Under the pieces are notes generated by a model that did no database searches, had not been told where the DNA came from, and saw nothing but the letters and a program-made list of their open reading frames with translations. Below are positions 35,447 through 43,931 of a stretch of 64,000 nt of DNA, in pieces. The DNA lies in contig NZ_CP012334.1 of the NCBI RefSeq assembly GCF_001704295.1, forward strand, positions 1,128,084 to 1,192,083, read 5' to 3'. Origin of the DNA: Bordetella sp. H567 (GTDB taxonomy: Bacteria > Pseudomonadota > Gammaproteobacteria > Burkholderiales > Burkholderiaceae_B). Position numbers and translations under genes: made by a program. Every line of letters begins with the position of its first letter. The stretch's first letter is position 1.

Positions 35447-37090
35447 ATGCTGGACCTCGGCAGAACCTTTCTGCAAAGCGTGGAGCGCAGCCCCGACGCG
35501 CCGGCCATCGCCGATGGTGCGCGGCAGCTCAGCTATGGGCAATGGCACGCCGACATCGCGGCCTTGGGCGCGGCCCTGGACGCCCTGGGCCTGCGGCGTG
35601 GCGACCGGCTGCTGGCCGTCCTGCAGAACCGCTTCGAGATGGCCACCCTGCACTGGGCTTGCCAGTTCAAGGGCATCGTCATCACGCCGCTAAACTGGCG
35701 CGCCAAGCCCGACGAGGTCGAATACTGTGCGCGCGACGCGCAGGCGCGCGCGGTGTTCTACGAGCCGGTCAGCGCCGATGCGGTGCTGGGCAGCGCGGCG
35801 GCCGCCGGCCTGCCCAAGATCGCGGCCGGCGGCGCTGCGGGCGGCCTGGCCACCTTCGACGCGCTGCTGGACGCGCATGCGGGCGCGGCGCTGGCCCCGC
35901 TGGCGCAGGCCGACGATTTTTCCTTGATGCTGTACACGTCCGGTACGACGGGCAAGCCCAAGGGCGTGCCGCGGCGCCATCGCCACGAGCGCGCCGCGGC
36001 GCTGGCGCATGTCGCGCAGAACCTGTACCGGCGCGGCGAGCGCACGCTGGGCGTGATGCCGCTGTACCACACCATGGGCGTGCGCTCGCTGCTGTCCATG
36101 GCGCTGGTCGACGGGCTGTTCGCCTGCCTGCCGAAGTTCGACCCCGCGGTGGCACTGGCCGCGATCGCCGAACACCGGCTGACCTGCCTGTATCTGGTGC
36201 CCACCCTGTATCACGACATGCTGGCGCACCGCGAACGGCATGGCGGCGATCTGTCGTCGGTGACGAAGCTGGGTTTTGCCGGCGCGCCCATGCATGACGC
36301 GCTGCTGCAGCGCCTGACGGCTGCCTTCCAGCCGGAGTTGTTCGTCAACCACTATGGCTCGTCGGAGGTCTACACCTGCGCCACCGAGCCCGACGCGGCA
36401 CGCAAGCCGGGCAGCGCGGGCAGGGCGGGCATCAATACGCGCATCCGCGTCGTGCGGCTGGGCGCGACGTCGCCCGACGCCATCGCGCCGCCGGGCGAGG
36501 AAGGCGAAATCATTGCCGACCTGGCGGGCGACGAGGCCTTCGAAGGCTATTGGAACCGGCCGGATGCCGATGCCAAGTCCATGCTGGCGGGCTGGTATCG
36601 CACCGGCGACACCGGCTACATCGACCCGGACGGCGATCTCTTCGTCACCGGCCGCGTCGACGACATGATCATCAGCGGCGGCGAAAACATATCCCCGGTG
36701 GACATCGAGTCCGTGCTGTCCCTGCATCCCGCGGTGGATGAAGTGGCCGTCGCCGGGCTGCCGGACGAGCGCTGGGGGCAGCGCGTGGTCGCCTTCGTGA
36801 AGCGGCAGGCCCCGGTGGACGGCGAGGCGCTGGACGCCCATTGCCGCCAGTCCGACCTGCTGAACTTCAAGCGGCCGCGCGAATACGTCTTCGTGCGGGC
36901 GATTCCGAAGTCGCCGGTGGGCAAGGTGCTGCGGCGCAAGCTGGTCGCCGGCGAGTACGACGCGGAGTTCGCGGCGGCGGTCGCGCCAGCTGGGACATCC
37001 GGGCCATCCGGACCGGCCGGGGCATCCGCATCGTCGGGGGCATCCGAGGCGACAAGGGCGCCCGCCGGTTCCGGCGCCAAGCCGGTCTGA
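35447..37090 (+). CDS. hmfD: AMP-binding acyl-CoA synthetase, probable 2-furoate-CoA ligase
   Basis: The 547-residue adenylate-forming enzyme has the P-loop YTSGTTGKPKGVPRRH, the A5-type NHYGSSEVYTCA, the hinge GWYRTGDTGYIDPDGDLFVT and the C-terminal catalytic Lys in PKSPVGKVLRRKL. It lies 3 nt after the FeS subunit. In this setting it should activate 2-furoate to 2-furoyl-CoA; sequence alone only shows an aromatic/fatty acid:CoA ligase. A low-complexity Ala/Gly/Ser/Pro tail of about 40 residues follows the enzyme domain. Confidence 0.82.
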   Translation: MLDLGRTFLQSVERSPDAPAIADGARQLSYGQWHADIAALGAALDALGLRRGDRLLAVLQNRFEMATLHWACQFKGIVITPLNWRAKPDEVEYCARDAQARAVFYEPVSADAVLGSAAAAGLPKIAAGGAAGGLATFDALLDAHAGAALAPLAQADDFSLMLYTSGTTGKPKGVPRRHRHERAAALAHVAQNLYRRGERTLGVMPLYHTMGVRSLLSMALVDGLFACLPKFDPAVALAAIAEHRLTCLYLVPTLYHDMLAHRERHGGDLSSVTKLGFAGAPMHDALLQRLTAAFQPELFVNHYGSSEVYTCATEPDAARKPGSAGRAGINTRIRVVRLGATSPDAIAPPGEEGEIIADLAGDEAFEGYWNRPDADAKSMLAGWYRTGDTGYIDPDGDLFVTGRVDDMIISGGENISPVDIESVLSLHPAVDEVAVAGLPDERWGQRVVAFVKRQAPVDGEALDAHCRQSDLLNFKRPREYVFVRAIPKSPVGKVLRRKLVAGEYDAEFAAAVAPAGTSGPSGPAGASASSGASEATRAPAGSGAKPV

Positions 37091-37134
37091 ACTGACGCTA
37101 TTACCGAACCTTTTTTTGTCCGGAGCTGCTTTCC

Positions 37135-38583
37135 ATGACAACCCCAACCCAGATGCCGCGCTACACCGACCTGCGCACGTGGCTGGATCACCTGGCCGCC
37201 ACCGACCGCGTGGCCGTCATCCGCGATGGCGCCGCGCTGGAGCACCAGGTCGCCGCGATCGCCAAAAGGCTGGACGGCCGCCAGGCCGCCTATTTCACGC
37301 GGCCGGGCGGCCATGGCATGCCGGTGGTCTCCGGATTCATGTCGCGCCGCGCATGGATCGCCGAAGCCATGGGCGTGCCGGAATCGGGCCTGCTGGCTGC
37401 GTACCGCCGGGCCGCGGAGGCGCCCTTGTCCTGCGAGGAAGTGCCGGCGGGACAGGCGGCGTGTCAGCAGGTGGTGCATCGCGATCCGGACGTGCGCGCC
37501 TTGCTGCCCGTGCCCACGCACAGCGAACACGACAACGGGCCCTACATCACGGCCGGCATGGTCATCGCGCGCAACCCCGTCACCGGCGTGCAGAACGTGT
37601 CGATCAACCGCATCCAGGTGCATGCGGCCAACCGCATGGCCGTCCTGCTGCTGCCGCGCCACTTGTATTCCTTCTACAAAGAGGCGGAAAAGCGCGGACA
37701 GGACTTGCCGGTGGCCATCGTCATCGGCGCGGACCCGCTGACCTTGCTGGCCTCGCAGGCCATCATGCCGATCGACCATGACGAACTGGAAATCGCCGGC
37801 GCGCTGCATGGCAGGCCTTTGCCGGTCGCACGGTGCCTGACCAGCGACATCCACGTCCCAGCGTCGGCGGAAATCGTCATCGAAGGGCGCCTGCTGCACG
37901 ACGTGCGCGAGCCCGAAGGGCCCTTCGGCGAATTTCCCCGCTACTACAGCGCGCGGGAGCATCGCGAGGTGATCGCCGTCGACGTGGTCACGCATCGCCG
38001 CGATCCCATCTACCACACCATCGTACCCGCCGAAATGGAGCACCTGCTGCTGGGCTCCATCCCGCGCGAGGCGACCCTGCTGGCGCACCTGCAGCGCAGT
38101 TTCCCGGGCGTGACGGACGTACATCTGTCGATCGGCGGGGTGGGGCGCTATCACCTGTTCGTGCGCCTGCGCAAAACGCATGAAGGCCAGCCCAAGAACG
38201 TCATCCTGTGCGCCTTCGGCGCGCATTACGACATCAAGCAGGTCGTGGTGGTGGACGAAGACGTGGAAGTGCACGATCCGCGGCAGGTGGAGTGGGCCAT
38301 CGCCACGCGCTTCCAGGCGGACCGCGACCTGATGGTGATCAGCGGCGCCCAGGGCTCGGTGCTGGATCCGTCGACCACGGTGAGCGCCGGCGCGGGCGCG
38401 GAGACGGTGCCCGCGCATCTGCAGGGCATCAGCGCCAAGATGGGCCTGGACGCGACGCGCCCGGTGTCCTATCACGAACACGTGTTCACCAAGGTGCGGA
38501 TCCCGGGCGAGGAAGATGTCGACCTGTCGTCCTGGATCGATGCGGGCGCCCGCATGGACTTCGGCGCGGTGCCACGGCAATGA
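37135..38583 (+). CDS. hmfF: UbiD-family decarboxylase, probable 2,5-furandicarboxylate decarboxylase
   Basis: The 482-residue protein is a UbiD-type prenylated-FMN decarboxylase: NVSINRIQVHAANRMAV in the prFMN/metal site and the acidic active-site block REPEGPFGEFPRYYSAREH. HmfF of furan-degrading bacteria converts 2,5-furandicarboxylate to 2-furoate, feeding the CoA ligase encoded upstream. A dedicated UbiX homologue overlaps its stop codon, supplying prFMN. The substrate assignment comes from operon content. Confidence 0.83.
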   Translation: MTTPTQMPRYTDLRTWLDHLAATDRVAVIRDGAALEHQVAAIAKRLDGRQAAYFTRPGGHGMPVVSGFMSRRAWIAEAMGVPESGLLAAYRRAAEAPLSCEEVPAGQAACQQVVHRDPDVRALLPVPTHSEHDNGPYITAGMVIARNPVTGVQNVSINRIQVHAANRMAVLLLPRHLYSFYKEAEKRGQDLPVAIVIGADPLTLLASQAIMPIDHDELEIAGALHGRPLPVARCLTSDIHVPASAEIVIEGRLLHDVREPEGPFGEFPRYYSAREHREVIAVDVVTHRRDPIYHTIVPAEMEHLLLGSIPREATLLAHLQRSFPGVTDVHLSIGGVGRYHLFVRLRKTHEGQPKNVILCAFGAHYDIKQVVVVDEDVEVHDPRQVEWAIATRFQADRDLMVISGAQGSVLDPSTTVSAGAGAETVPAHLQGISAKMGLDATRPVSYHEHVFTKVRIPGEEDVDLSSWIDAGARMDFGAVPRQ

Positions 38584-39218
38584 ACACGCCGCGTCCCAAA
38601 CGGCTGGTCGTCGCGATCACGGGCGCCAGCGGTGCCATTTACGGCGTGCGCATCCTGCAGTACCTGCGCCGCTGTCCGGAATGGGAGAGCCACCTGGTGC
38701 TGTCCCACTCCGGCGCCTTGACCGCCGCGCAGGAGCTTGCGCTCAAGCGCAGCGATATCGAGGACCTGGCCGATGTCGTGCACAACGTCAAGGACATCGG
38801 CGCCTCGGTGGCCAGCGGCTCGTTTCCGACCGAAGGCACGGTCGTCGCGCCGTGCTCGATGAAGACGCTGGCCGCCATCGCGCTGGGCCTGGCGGACAAC
38901 CTGGTCAGTCGCGCCGCCGACGTCGCGTTCAAAGAGCGGCGGCGCGTGGTGCTGCTGGCGCGCGAAACGCCGCTGAACCTGGCGCACCTGCGCAACATGA
39001 CCAGCGTCACGGAAATGGGCGGCATCGTCTTCCCACCCGTGCCGGCGTTCTACAACCAGCCCGCCACCCTAGACGATGTGGTCAACCATACCGTGGGGCG
39101 CGTGCTGGACTTGTTCGGCATCGCCCATGACGACCTGCTGGCGCGCTGGGAGGGGCTGCGCAAGCCCGCCGCCGCGCCGGCATCCGAATTCACCTCTTCC
39201 GAAGGAGTACATCCGTGA
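38580..39218 (+). CDS. hmfG: UbiX-like flavin prenyltransferase
   Basis: The 212-residue protein starts at ATG 38580, overlapping the decarboxylase stop. It has VAITGASGAIYGVRILQYL, the PCSMKTLAAIALGLADNLVS flavin/dimethylallyl-phosphate segment and RRRVVLLARETPLNLAHLRN. UbiX enzymes attach dimethylallyl phosphate to FMN to make the cofactor of UbiD enzymes. Pairing with the UbiD gene is the classic hmfFG arrangement. The C-terminal 20 residues are a non-conserved extension. Confidence 0.87.
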   Translation: MNTPRPKRLVVAITGASGAIYGVRILQYLRRCPEWESHLVLSHSGALTAAQELALKRSDIEDLADVVHNVKDIGASVASGSFPTEGTVVAPCSMKTLAAIALGLADNLVSRAADVAFKERRRVVLLARETPLNLAHLRNMTSVTEMGGIVFPPVPAFYNQPATLDDVVNHTVGRVLDLFGIAHDDLLARWEGLRKPAAAPASEFTSSEGVHP

Positions 39219-40021
39219 CGACTCTCAAGCATCCCGCCCATGCCCTGCCCGCCGAACTGGACGGGTTCCGCGTCGACGTGGACGTCGAACGCCAGCGCGC
39301 CGATATCGTGCTGGCCCGTCCGCCGTTCAATATCGTATCCATGCCGCAACGCGACCAGCTGCGCTTGGTGTTCGAGGCGCTGGACGAGGACGAGCGCGTG
39401 CGCGTGATCGTGCTGCGCGCCGAAGGAGAGCATTTCTCCAGCGGCGGCGACATCAAGGGCTTCTTGCAGGCCTCGCCGGAACGCGTCTCCAAGCTGGCGT
39501 GGAACATCGCGGCGCCGGCACGCTGCGCCAAGCCCGTCATCGCCGCGGCGCGCGGCTACTGCTTCGGCGTAGGCTTCGAAATCTCCCTGGCCTGCGACTT
39601 CCGCCTCGTCAGCGAAACCGCGCAATACGCGCTGCCGGAGCAGAAGCTGGGCCAGATTCCCGGGTCCGGCGGCTCTGCCCGGTTGCAGAAAATGGTAGGC
39701 ATCACGCGAACCAAGGACATCGTCATGCGTTCGCGGCGGATCAGCGCTCAACAAGCCTACGACTGGGGCGTCGCCACGGAAATCGTGCCTGACGGGGAAC
39801 TGGAAGCGGCCACCGATCGCCTGGTCGCCGAGCTGCTGGCTTTCTCGCCGCTGGCGCAGCGTACCGCCAAGAAGCTGCTGAACGACACGGAGGACGCGTC
39901 CCTGTCGGCCTCGATCGAGCTGGAAGGGCACTGCTACAGCCGCCTGCGCAGCAGCGACGATTTCCGTGAAGGGGTGGAAGCCTTCCATGGCAAGCGCGCG
40001 CCCGTGTTCCGCGGCAGCTAG
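39215..40021 (+). CDS. hmfE: Enoyl-CoA hydratase family protein, probable 2-oxoglutaroyl-CoA hydrolase
   Basis: The 268-residue crotonase protein starts at GTG 39215 inside the UbiX stop, with GAAGGAG upstream. The oxyanion-hole strand HFSSGGDIKGF and both glutamate positions (GVGFEISLACDF and LPEQKLGQIPGSGG) are present. In the Hmf pathway an enzyme of this family opens or hydrolyses the 5-hydroxyfuroyl-CoA tautomer to 2-oxoglutarate and CoA. It is the last gene of the operon. Confidence 0.8.
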   Translation: MTTLKHPAHALPAELDGFRVDVDVERQRADIVLARPPFNIVSMPQRDQLRLVFEALDEDERVRVIVLRAEGEHFSSGGDIKGFLQASPERVSKLAWNIAAPARCAKPVIAAARGYCFGVGFEISLACDFRLVSETAQYALPEQKLGQIPGSGGSARLQKMVGITRTKDIVMRSRRISAQQAYDWGVATEIVPDGELEAATDRLVAELLAFSPLAQRTAKKLLNDTEDASLSASIELEGHCYSRLRSSDDFREGVEAFHGKRAPVFRGS

Positions 40022-40187
40022 CCCGGCGTGCCCGCGCCTGGTACCGCGTTGCGGGCCAACGCCGCGTAGCGCTGGCGGACATCAAAGTGCCATATACTCG
40101 CGACCGCATCTTGTGATGGGGTGCCGGCACACCGGCACCTGTCGGGATACGGCCTGTATCCCGGGAAAAATCAAAAGCGGAGGTCGG

Positions 40188-40586
40188 ATGGACTCTTATT
40201 ACGGCGTCGCCATCGTTACCCTTTTGTCCGGGCTGCTTTGCTTCGGCATGGCCTTCGCCAGCGCGCGCGCGCATCTCAAGACCGGCATCCTGGCGCCGGC
40301 GATGAGCGGCGATCCGGTGCTGGACCGCACCGTACGGGCCCATGTGAACACGCTCGAATGGATGCCGATTTTCCTGCCGGCCTTGTGGTTGTTCGCCGTC
40401 TATGCAAGCCCGCTGTGGGCGACCGTCCTGGGCGTGGTGTGGATCGTGGGCCGCATCGTCTACTTCATCGGCTACGTGGCGGCTGCTGAAAAACGCCGCG
40501 TGGGCTTCGGCATCCAGGCGCTGGCGGCCACTGTGCTGGTGCTGGGTGCGCTGGGCAGCATCATCCATTTGATGCTGACGAAGTAG
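40188..40586 (+). CDS. MAPEG family membrane protein
   Basis: The 132-residue protein from ATG 40188 (CGGAGG upstream) has four hydrophobic segments. MAPEG hallmarks are RTVRAHVNTLEWMPIFLPAL after helix 1 and GRIVYFIGYVAAAEKR. The family includes microsomal glutathione S-transferases and leukotriene synthases; bacterial members are poorly characterised. A separate 166-bp upstream region suggests its own promoter, so it is probably not part of the hmf operon. Confidence 0.87.
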   Translation: MDSYYGVAIVTLLSGLLCFGMAFASARAHLKTGILAPAMSGDPVLDRTVRAHVNTLEWMPIFLPALWLFAVYASPLWATVLGVVWIVGRIVYFIGYVAAAEKRRVGFGIQALAATVLVLGALGSIIHLMLTK

Positions 40587-40788
40587 CGCACGCCTGCGCG
40601 GGGCGGTGGCCGCCACCTGCCTGCGGTTGCGGGCATCGCCGCTCCGGCCTTGATCAGCTTCCCGTCCCGGCCTTCGGATGCGGGACAAGGGGGGCCGCGG
40701 CCGGCCGGGATCCTCCGGGCGCTTCTTGTGGTTTTGATAAATTCGTGGCTTCATGGCGCGGTTTTACAGGCCAGGTACAGGAGCAGCG

Positions 40789-41595
40789 ATGCCGGAAGGC
40801 AAAACAATAGCGGCGGGAAAGACCGCCACTGGGGTCAAGGCCAAGCGCATGTCGGCGAAACTGCGTGCCGAAGGCAACGCGGCCAATAGTCTTTCGGCCG
40901 TGGCCGCCACGCTGCGCCGTCTGCTGTCGCTCGATTCCCAGCATGATTCGCTGGTGGTTTCCATGGCGTACGAGTTGGGGCTCGACATCATCGAAGGCCG
41001 ACTGCAGGCCGGCGATGACCTGAATTCCGTCGATCTCGCCCAGCGGTTTTCCACCAGCCGTACGCCCGTGCGAGAGGCGCTTGCGTTGCTGGAGCGGCAG
41101 GGCATGGTGGAAATCCCGCCGCGTCGCCGTCCGCGCGTGCGCATGGCCAGCATGGAAGAGATCCGCAATATCTACGAAGTGCGCGCCGCCATGCATGCGC
41201 TGGTTTGCGAGCTGGTCGCGCAGCGGGCCACCGAGGACGATATCGCCCTGCTGCGGGACCGTTTCGAGGCCATGCGCACGGCCGCCGAAGAGGGCAACGT
41301 CCATGATTACTTCCTGGCCAATATGCAATTTCACGACATCACCCTGCAGGCGTGCCGTAATCCGCTGCTCCAGCGGACGCTGGATTCCCTGGGCCTGACG
41401 ACGTTCAACCTGCGCTACCAGACACTGTCGCAGCCGGGCCGCATCCCGCAGTCGCTTGAAGATCATTCCCTGTTGATGCGCGCGTTCGAGGATCGCAATC
41501 CCGTATTGGCGGCGTCCGTCATCCGCAACAATATCCAGGCCGCGCTGAAGGTCCTGCAGGAAAAGATCGAGTTGCACGACGAGACCCGGTCCTAA
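40789..41595 (+). CDS. GntR family transcriptional regulator, FCD type
   Basis: The 268-residue protein begins at ATG 40789, supported by AGGAG five nt upstream. A basic N-terminal extension of about 60 residues precedes the winged helix (VDLAQRFSTSRTPVREALAL), followed by an FCD effector domain with MQFHDITLQACRNPLLQ. It is the first gene before a long catabolic array in the same direction. TGTCGACA palindromes ahead of the hydratase gene (41672) and CoA transferase gene (43831, 43892) are candidate operators for it. Confidence 0.9.
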   Translation: MPEGKTIAAGKTATGVKAKRMSAKLRAEGNAANSLSAVAATLRRLLSLDSQHDSLVVSMAYELGLDIIEGRLQAGDDLNSVDLAQRFSTSRTPVREALALLERQGMVEIPPRRRPRVRMASMEEIRNIYEVRAAMHALVCELVAQRATEDDIALLRDRFEAMRTAAEEGNVHDYFLANMQFHDITLQACRNPLLQRTLDSLGLTTFNLRYQTLSQPGRIPQSLEDHSLLMRAFEDRNPVLAASVIRNNIQAALKVLQEKIELHDETRS

Positions 41596-41671
41596 TCTCC
41601 GCGGGCGCCTGGGCGCCGGCTCGGCCGCGCTTGCGCGGCTTCCCCATACGGTCTACCGCACATTCGCTAAT

Positions 41672-41679
41672 GTCGACAG
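41672..41679. promoter_or_regulatory. TGTCGACA palindrome, site 1
   Basis: Perfect 8-bp palindrome followed by GTTTAGGT, in the 220-bp region before the hydratase gene at 41816. The flank resembles that of site 3. Confidence 0.45.
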
Positions 41680-41815
41680 TTTAGGTCGGCATTTGTCTGA
41701 ATGGCCATTATCTGTGGTAAAAGTTCAGGCAACTGTCCACAGAATGTGCCAGCAAGGCCAGCGCCACCACGGCGGGCGGGCACCTTCGTCAACCCGAAAC
41801 CTAGCCGGACGCGCG

Positions 41816-42604
41816 ATGAAAAAATACGAGACGCTGTTGCTGGAGCAGGACGAACATGTACTGACGGTCGTGCTGAACCGGCCCGAGGCCGGCAACGCGC
41901 TCAATACGCTGATGTTGACCGAAGTGGTGGATCTGCTGGCCACGCTGTACGTGGATCCGCAAGGCGTGCGCTGCGTCGTGCTCACCGGCGCCGGCGACCG
42001 TATCTTCTGCGCGGGCGGTGACCTGAAGGAACGCAAGGGCATGACGGACGAGGCATGGCGCCGCCAGCATGCCCTGACCGAACAGATGATGCGGCATTTC
42101 CAGGAGCTGCCCATCCCCGTCATCGCCGCGGTCAACGGCGCGGCCTACGGCGGCGGCTGCGAGCTGGCGGTGGCCGTGGATTTCGCCTATGCCGCCGATA
42201 CCGCCCGCTTCGCGCTGACCGAGGTAACGCTGGGCATCATCCCCGGCGCGGGAGGCACGCAGAACCTGCCCAGGGCCTGCGGTGTGCGCCGCGCCAAGGA
42301 AATCATCCTGACCGGCCTGCCTTTTTCAGCCCAGGATGCCTTGGAATGGGGCGTGGTGAACAAGGTATGTTCGCCGGCCGGGTTGCTGCCGGAGGCGCAG
42401 GCGACCGCGCGCCGCATCGCCGGCAATGCGCCGGTCGCGGTGCAGCAGGCCAGGAAGTCCATCACCATGGCCACGCAATCGGACCTTGCCACCGGATACC
42501 GGTTCGAACTGGAAGCCTATTACCGCACCATCCCGACCCAGGATCGCCTGGAAGGCGTGCTGGCGTTCAACGAGAAAAGAAAGCCCGTGTTCCAGGGACG
42601 GTAA
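41816..42604 (+). CDS. Enoyl-CoA hydratase
   Basis: The 262-residue protein from ATG 41816 is a typical crotonase: RIFCAGGDLKERKG oxyanion strand, AYGGGCELAVAVDFAYA with the first catalytic Glu, and LTEVTLGIIPGAGGTQNLPR with the second. Both residues for hydration of enoyl-CoA are present. It heads the catabolic array downstream of the FCD regulator and has a TGTCGACA element upstream. Its natural substrate is unknown; methylglutaconyl-CoA-type hydratases are among the similar enzymes. Confidence 0.92.
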   Translation: MKKYETLLLEQDEHVLTVVLNRPEAGNALNTLMLTEVVDLLATLYVDPQGVRCVVLTGAGDRIFCAGGDLKERKGMTDEAWRRQHALTEQMMRHFQELPIPVIAAVNGAAYGGGCELAVAVDFAYAADTARFALTEVTLGIIPGAGGTQNLPRACGVRRAKEIILTGLPFSAQDALEWGVVNKVCSPAGLLPEAQATARRIAGNAPVAVQQARKSITMATQSDLATGYRFELEAYYRTIPTQDRLEGVLAFNEKRKPVFQGR

Positions 42605-42677
42605 AGGCGTCATCCCACAGCGGGCAGGGGCCGCGTACCGATACGCCGCCATTACGGGAGCCGTCACGAGGGACATC

Positions 42678-43754
42678 ATGGCAGAGCGGGCCGCAAGCGA
42701 AGACAGCGAAGTCGAAAGCCGGCAAACGCCGCGCCGATCCCATCTGCCGGTACGGCCGCAATGGCTGGCGCGCCGCGCGGAGCCCGTGCTGGAGCCGGGC
42801 CTTCCCATCATCGATCCCCATCATCATTTGTGGGACCATCCTGGCAACCGTTATCTGCTGCAGGACTTCCTGGCCGATGCCGGCAGCGGCCACGACATTC
42901 GCGCCACCGTGTTCATCGAATGCGGCTCCATGTACCGGCCGGATGGCGATCCCTTGCTTCGTCCCATAGGCGAAACGGAATTCGCCAATGGCGCGGCCGC
43001 CATGGCCGCCAGCGGTTTATATGGAAGGTGTCGCGTGGCCGCGGGCCTGGTGGCCTATGCGGATCTGCTGGCGGGCGACCGCGCCGGCGCGGTGCTCGAG
43101 GCGCAGATCGCCGCCGGCAACGGCCGTGTCCGCGGCATCAGGAATATTTCGGCATGGCACAAGGACCCGGCGGCTCGCGGTTCCCTCGCGGACCCGCCGC
43201 CGGGCATGCTGCTGGACGCCTCGTTCCAGCGAGGCTTTTCGCATTTGCGGCGGCTGGGCCTGGCCTTCGACGCCTGGATGTATCACACGCAGTTATCCGA
43301 GCTCTGTGTGCTGGCCGCGCGGTTTCCGGATACGACCATCGTGCTGAACCACGTGGGCGGCCCGATCGGTATCGGTCCCTACGCGAACCAGCGCGACCAG
43401 GTCTTCCAAGCCTGGCGTGCGTCGATAGGCGCGTTGGCCGCATATCCGAACGTACACCTGAAGGTGGGTGGATTCGGCATGCGCCTGTTCGGCTTCGGCT
43501 TCCAGGATCACGAGCTGCCGCCCTTGTCCGAGGCGCTGGCGCCCGCCTGGCGCCCTTATGTCGACACCGCGGTCCAGGCTTTCGGCACGGACCGGTGCAT
43601 GTTCGAAAGCAATTTCCCCGTGGACAAGGCCGTGTGTTCCTACGCTTCCGTCTGGAACACCTTCAAGCGGCTGACCGCGGGCTGGTCGGCCAGCGAACGC
43701 GCCGACGTCTTCAGCGGCACGGCCTGCCGCGTCTACCGGCTGGCGCTGGACTGA
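42678..43754 (+). CDS. Amidohydrolase family 2 (PDC lactonase/TIM-barrel hydrolase-like)
   Basis: The 358-residue protein has the amidohydrolase-2 start IIDPHHHLWD, NHVGGPIGIGPYA in mid-barrel and FGTDRCMFESNFPVDKA near the end. This group includes 2-pyrone-4,6-dicarboxylate lactonase, L-fucono-lactonase and related lactone hydrolases, and some decarboxylases. The ATG at 42678 adds about 40 charged residues before the barrel; other starts are possible. It follows the hydratase by 73 nt and suggests a lactone or ring-derived intermediate in this pathway. Confidence 0.87.
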   Translation: MAERAASEDSEVESRQTPRRSHLPVRPQWLARRAEPVLEPGLPIIDPHHHLWDHPGNRYLLQDFLADAGSGHDIRATVFIECGSMYRPDGDPLLRPIGETEFANGAAAMAASGLYGRCRVAAGLVAYADLLAGDRAGAVLEAQIAAGNGRVRGIRNISAWHKDPAARGSLADPPPGMLLDASFQRGFSHLRRLGLAFDAWMYHTQLSELCVLAARFPDTTIVLNHVGGPIGIGPYANQRDQVFQAWRASIGALAAYPNVHLKVGGFGMRLFGFGFQDHELPPLSEALAPAWRPYVDTAVQAFGTDRCMFESNFPVDKAVCSYASVWNTFKRLTAGWSASERADVFSGTACRVYRLALD

Positions 43755-43830
43755 TCCCTTGGGCGTGGTGCGACGCCCGCCGGGCGGGCATGGGATCGTC
43801 TTTTCGCCTTCGTCCAAAATATCCCTGAAG

Positions 43831-43838
43831 TGTCGACA
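43831..43838. promoter_or_regulatory. TGTCGACA palindrome, site 2
   Basis: Perfect 8-bp palindrome in the AT-richer 177-bp region between the amidohydrolase and the CoA transferase gene; 61 bp upstream of site 3. Confidence 0.45.
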
Positions 43839-43891
43839 AATTAATTGACATTGGCCGGATTGCTCGTAGAATTTGTCTCATAACCTGAATC

Positions 43892-43899
43892 TGTCGACA
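43892..43899. promoter_or_regulatory. TGTCGACA palindrome, site 3
   Basis: Perfect 8-bp palindrome followed by CTTAGGT, matching the flank of site 1 (GTTTAGGT), and 33 bp before the CoA transferase ATG at 43932. Confidence 0.45.
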
Positions 43900-43931
43900 C
43901 TTAGGTGGAATGACGTGCGGATGGATTCTCC

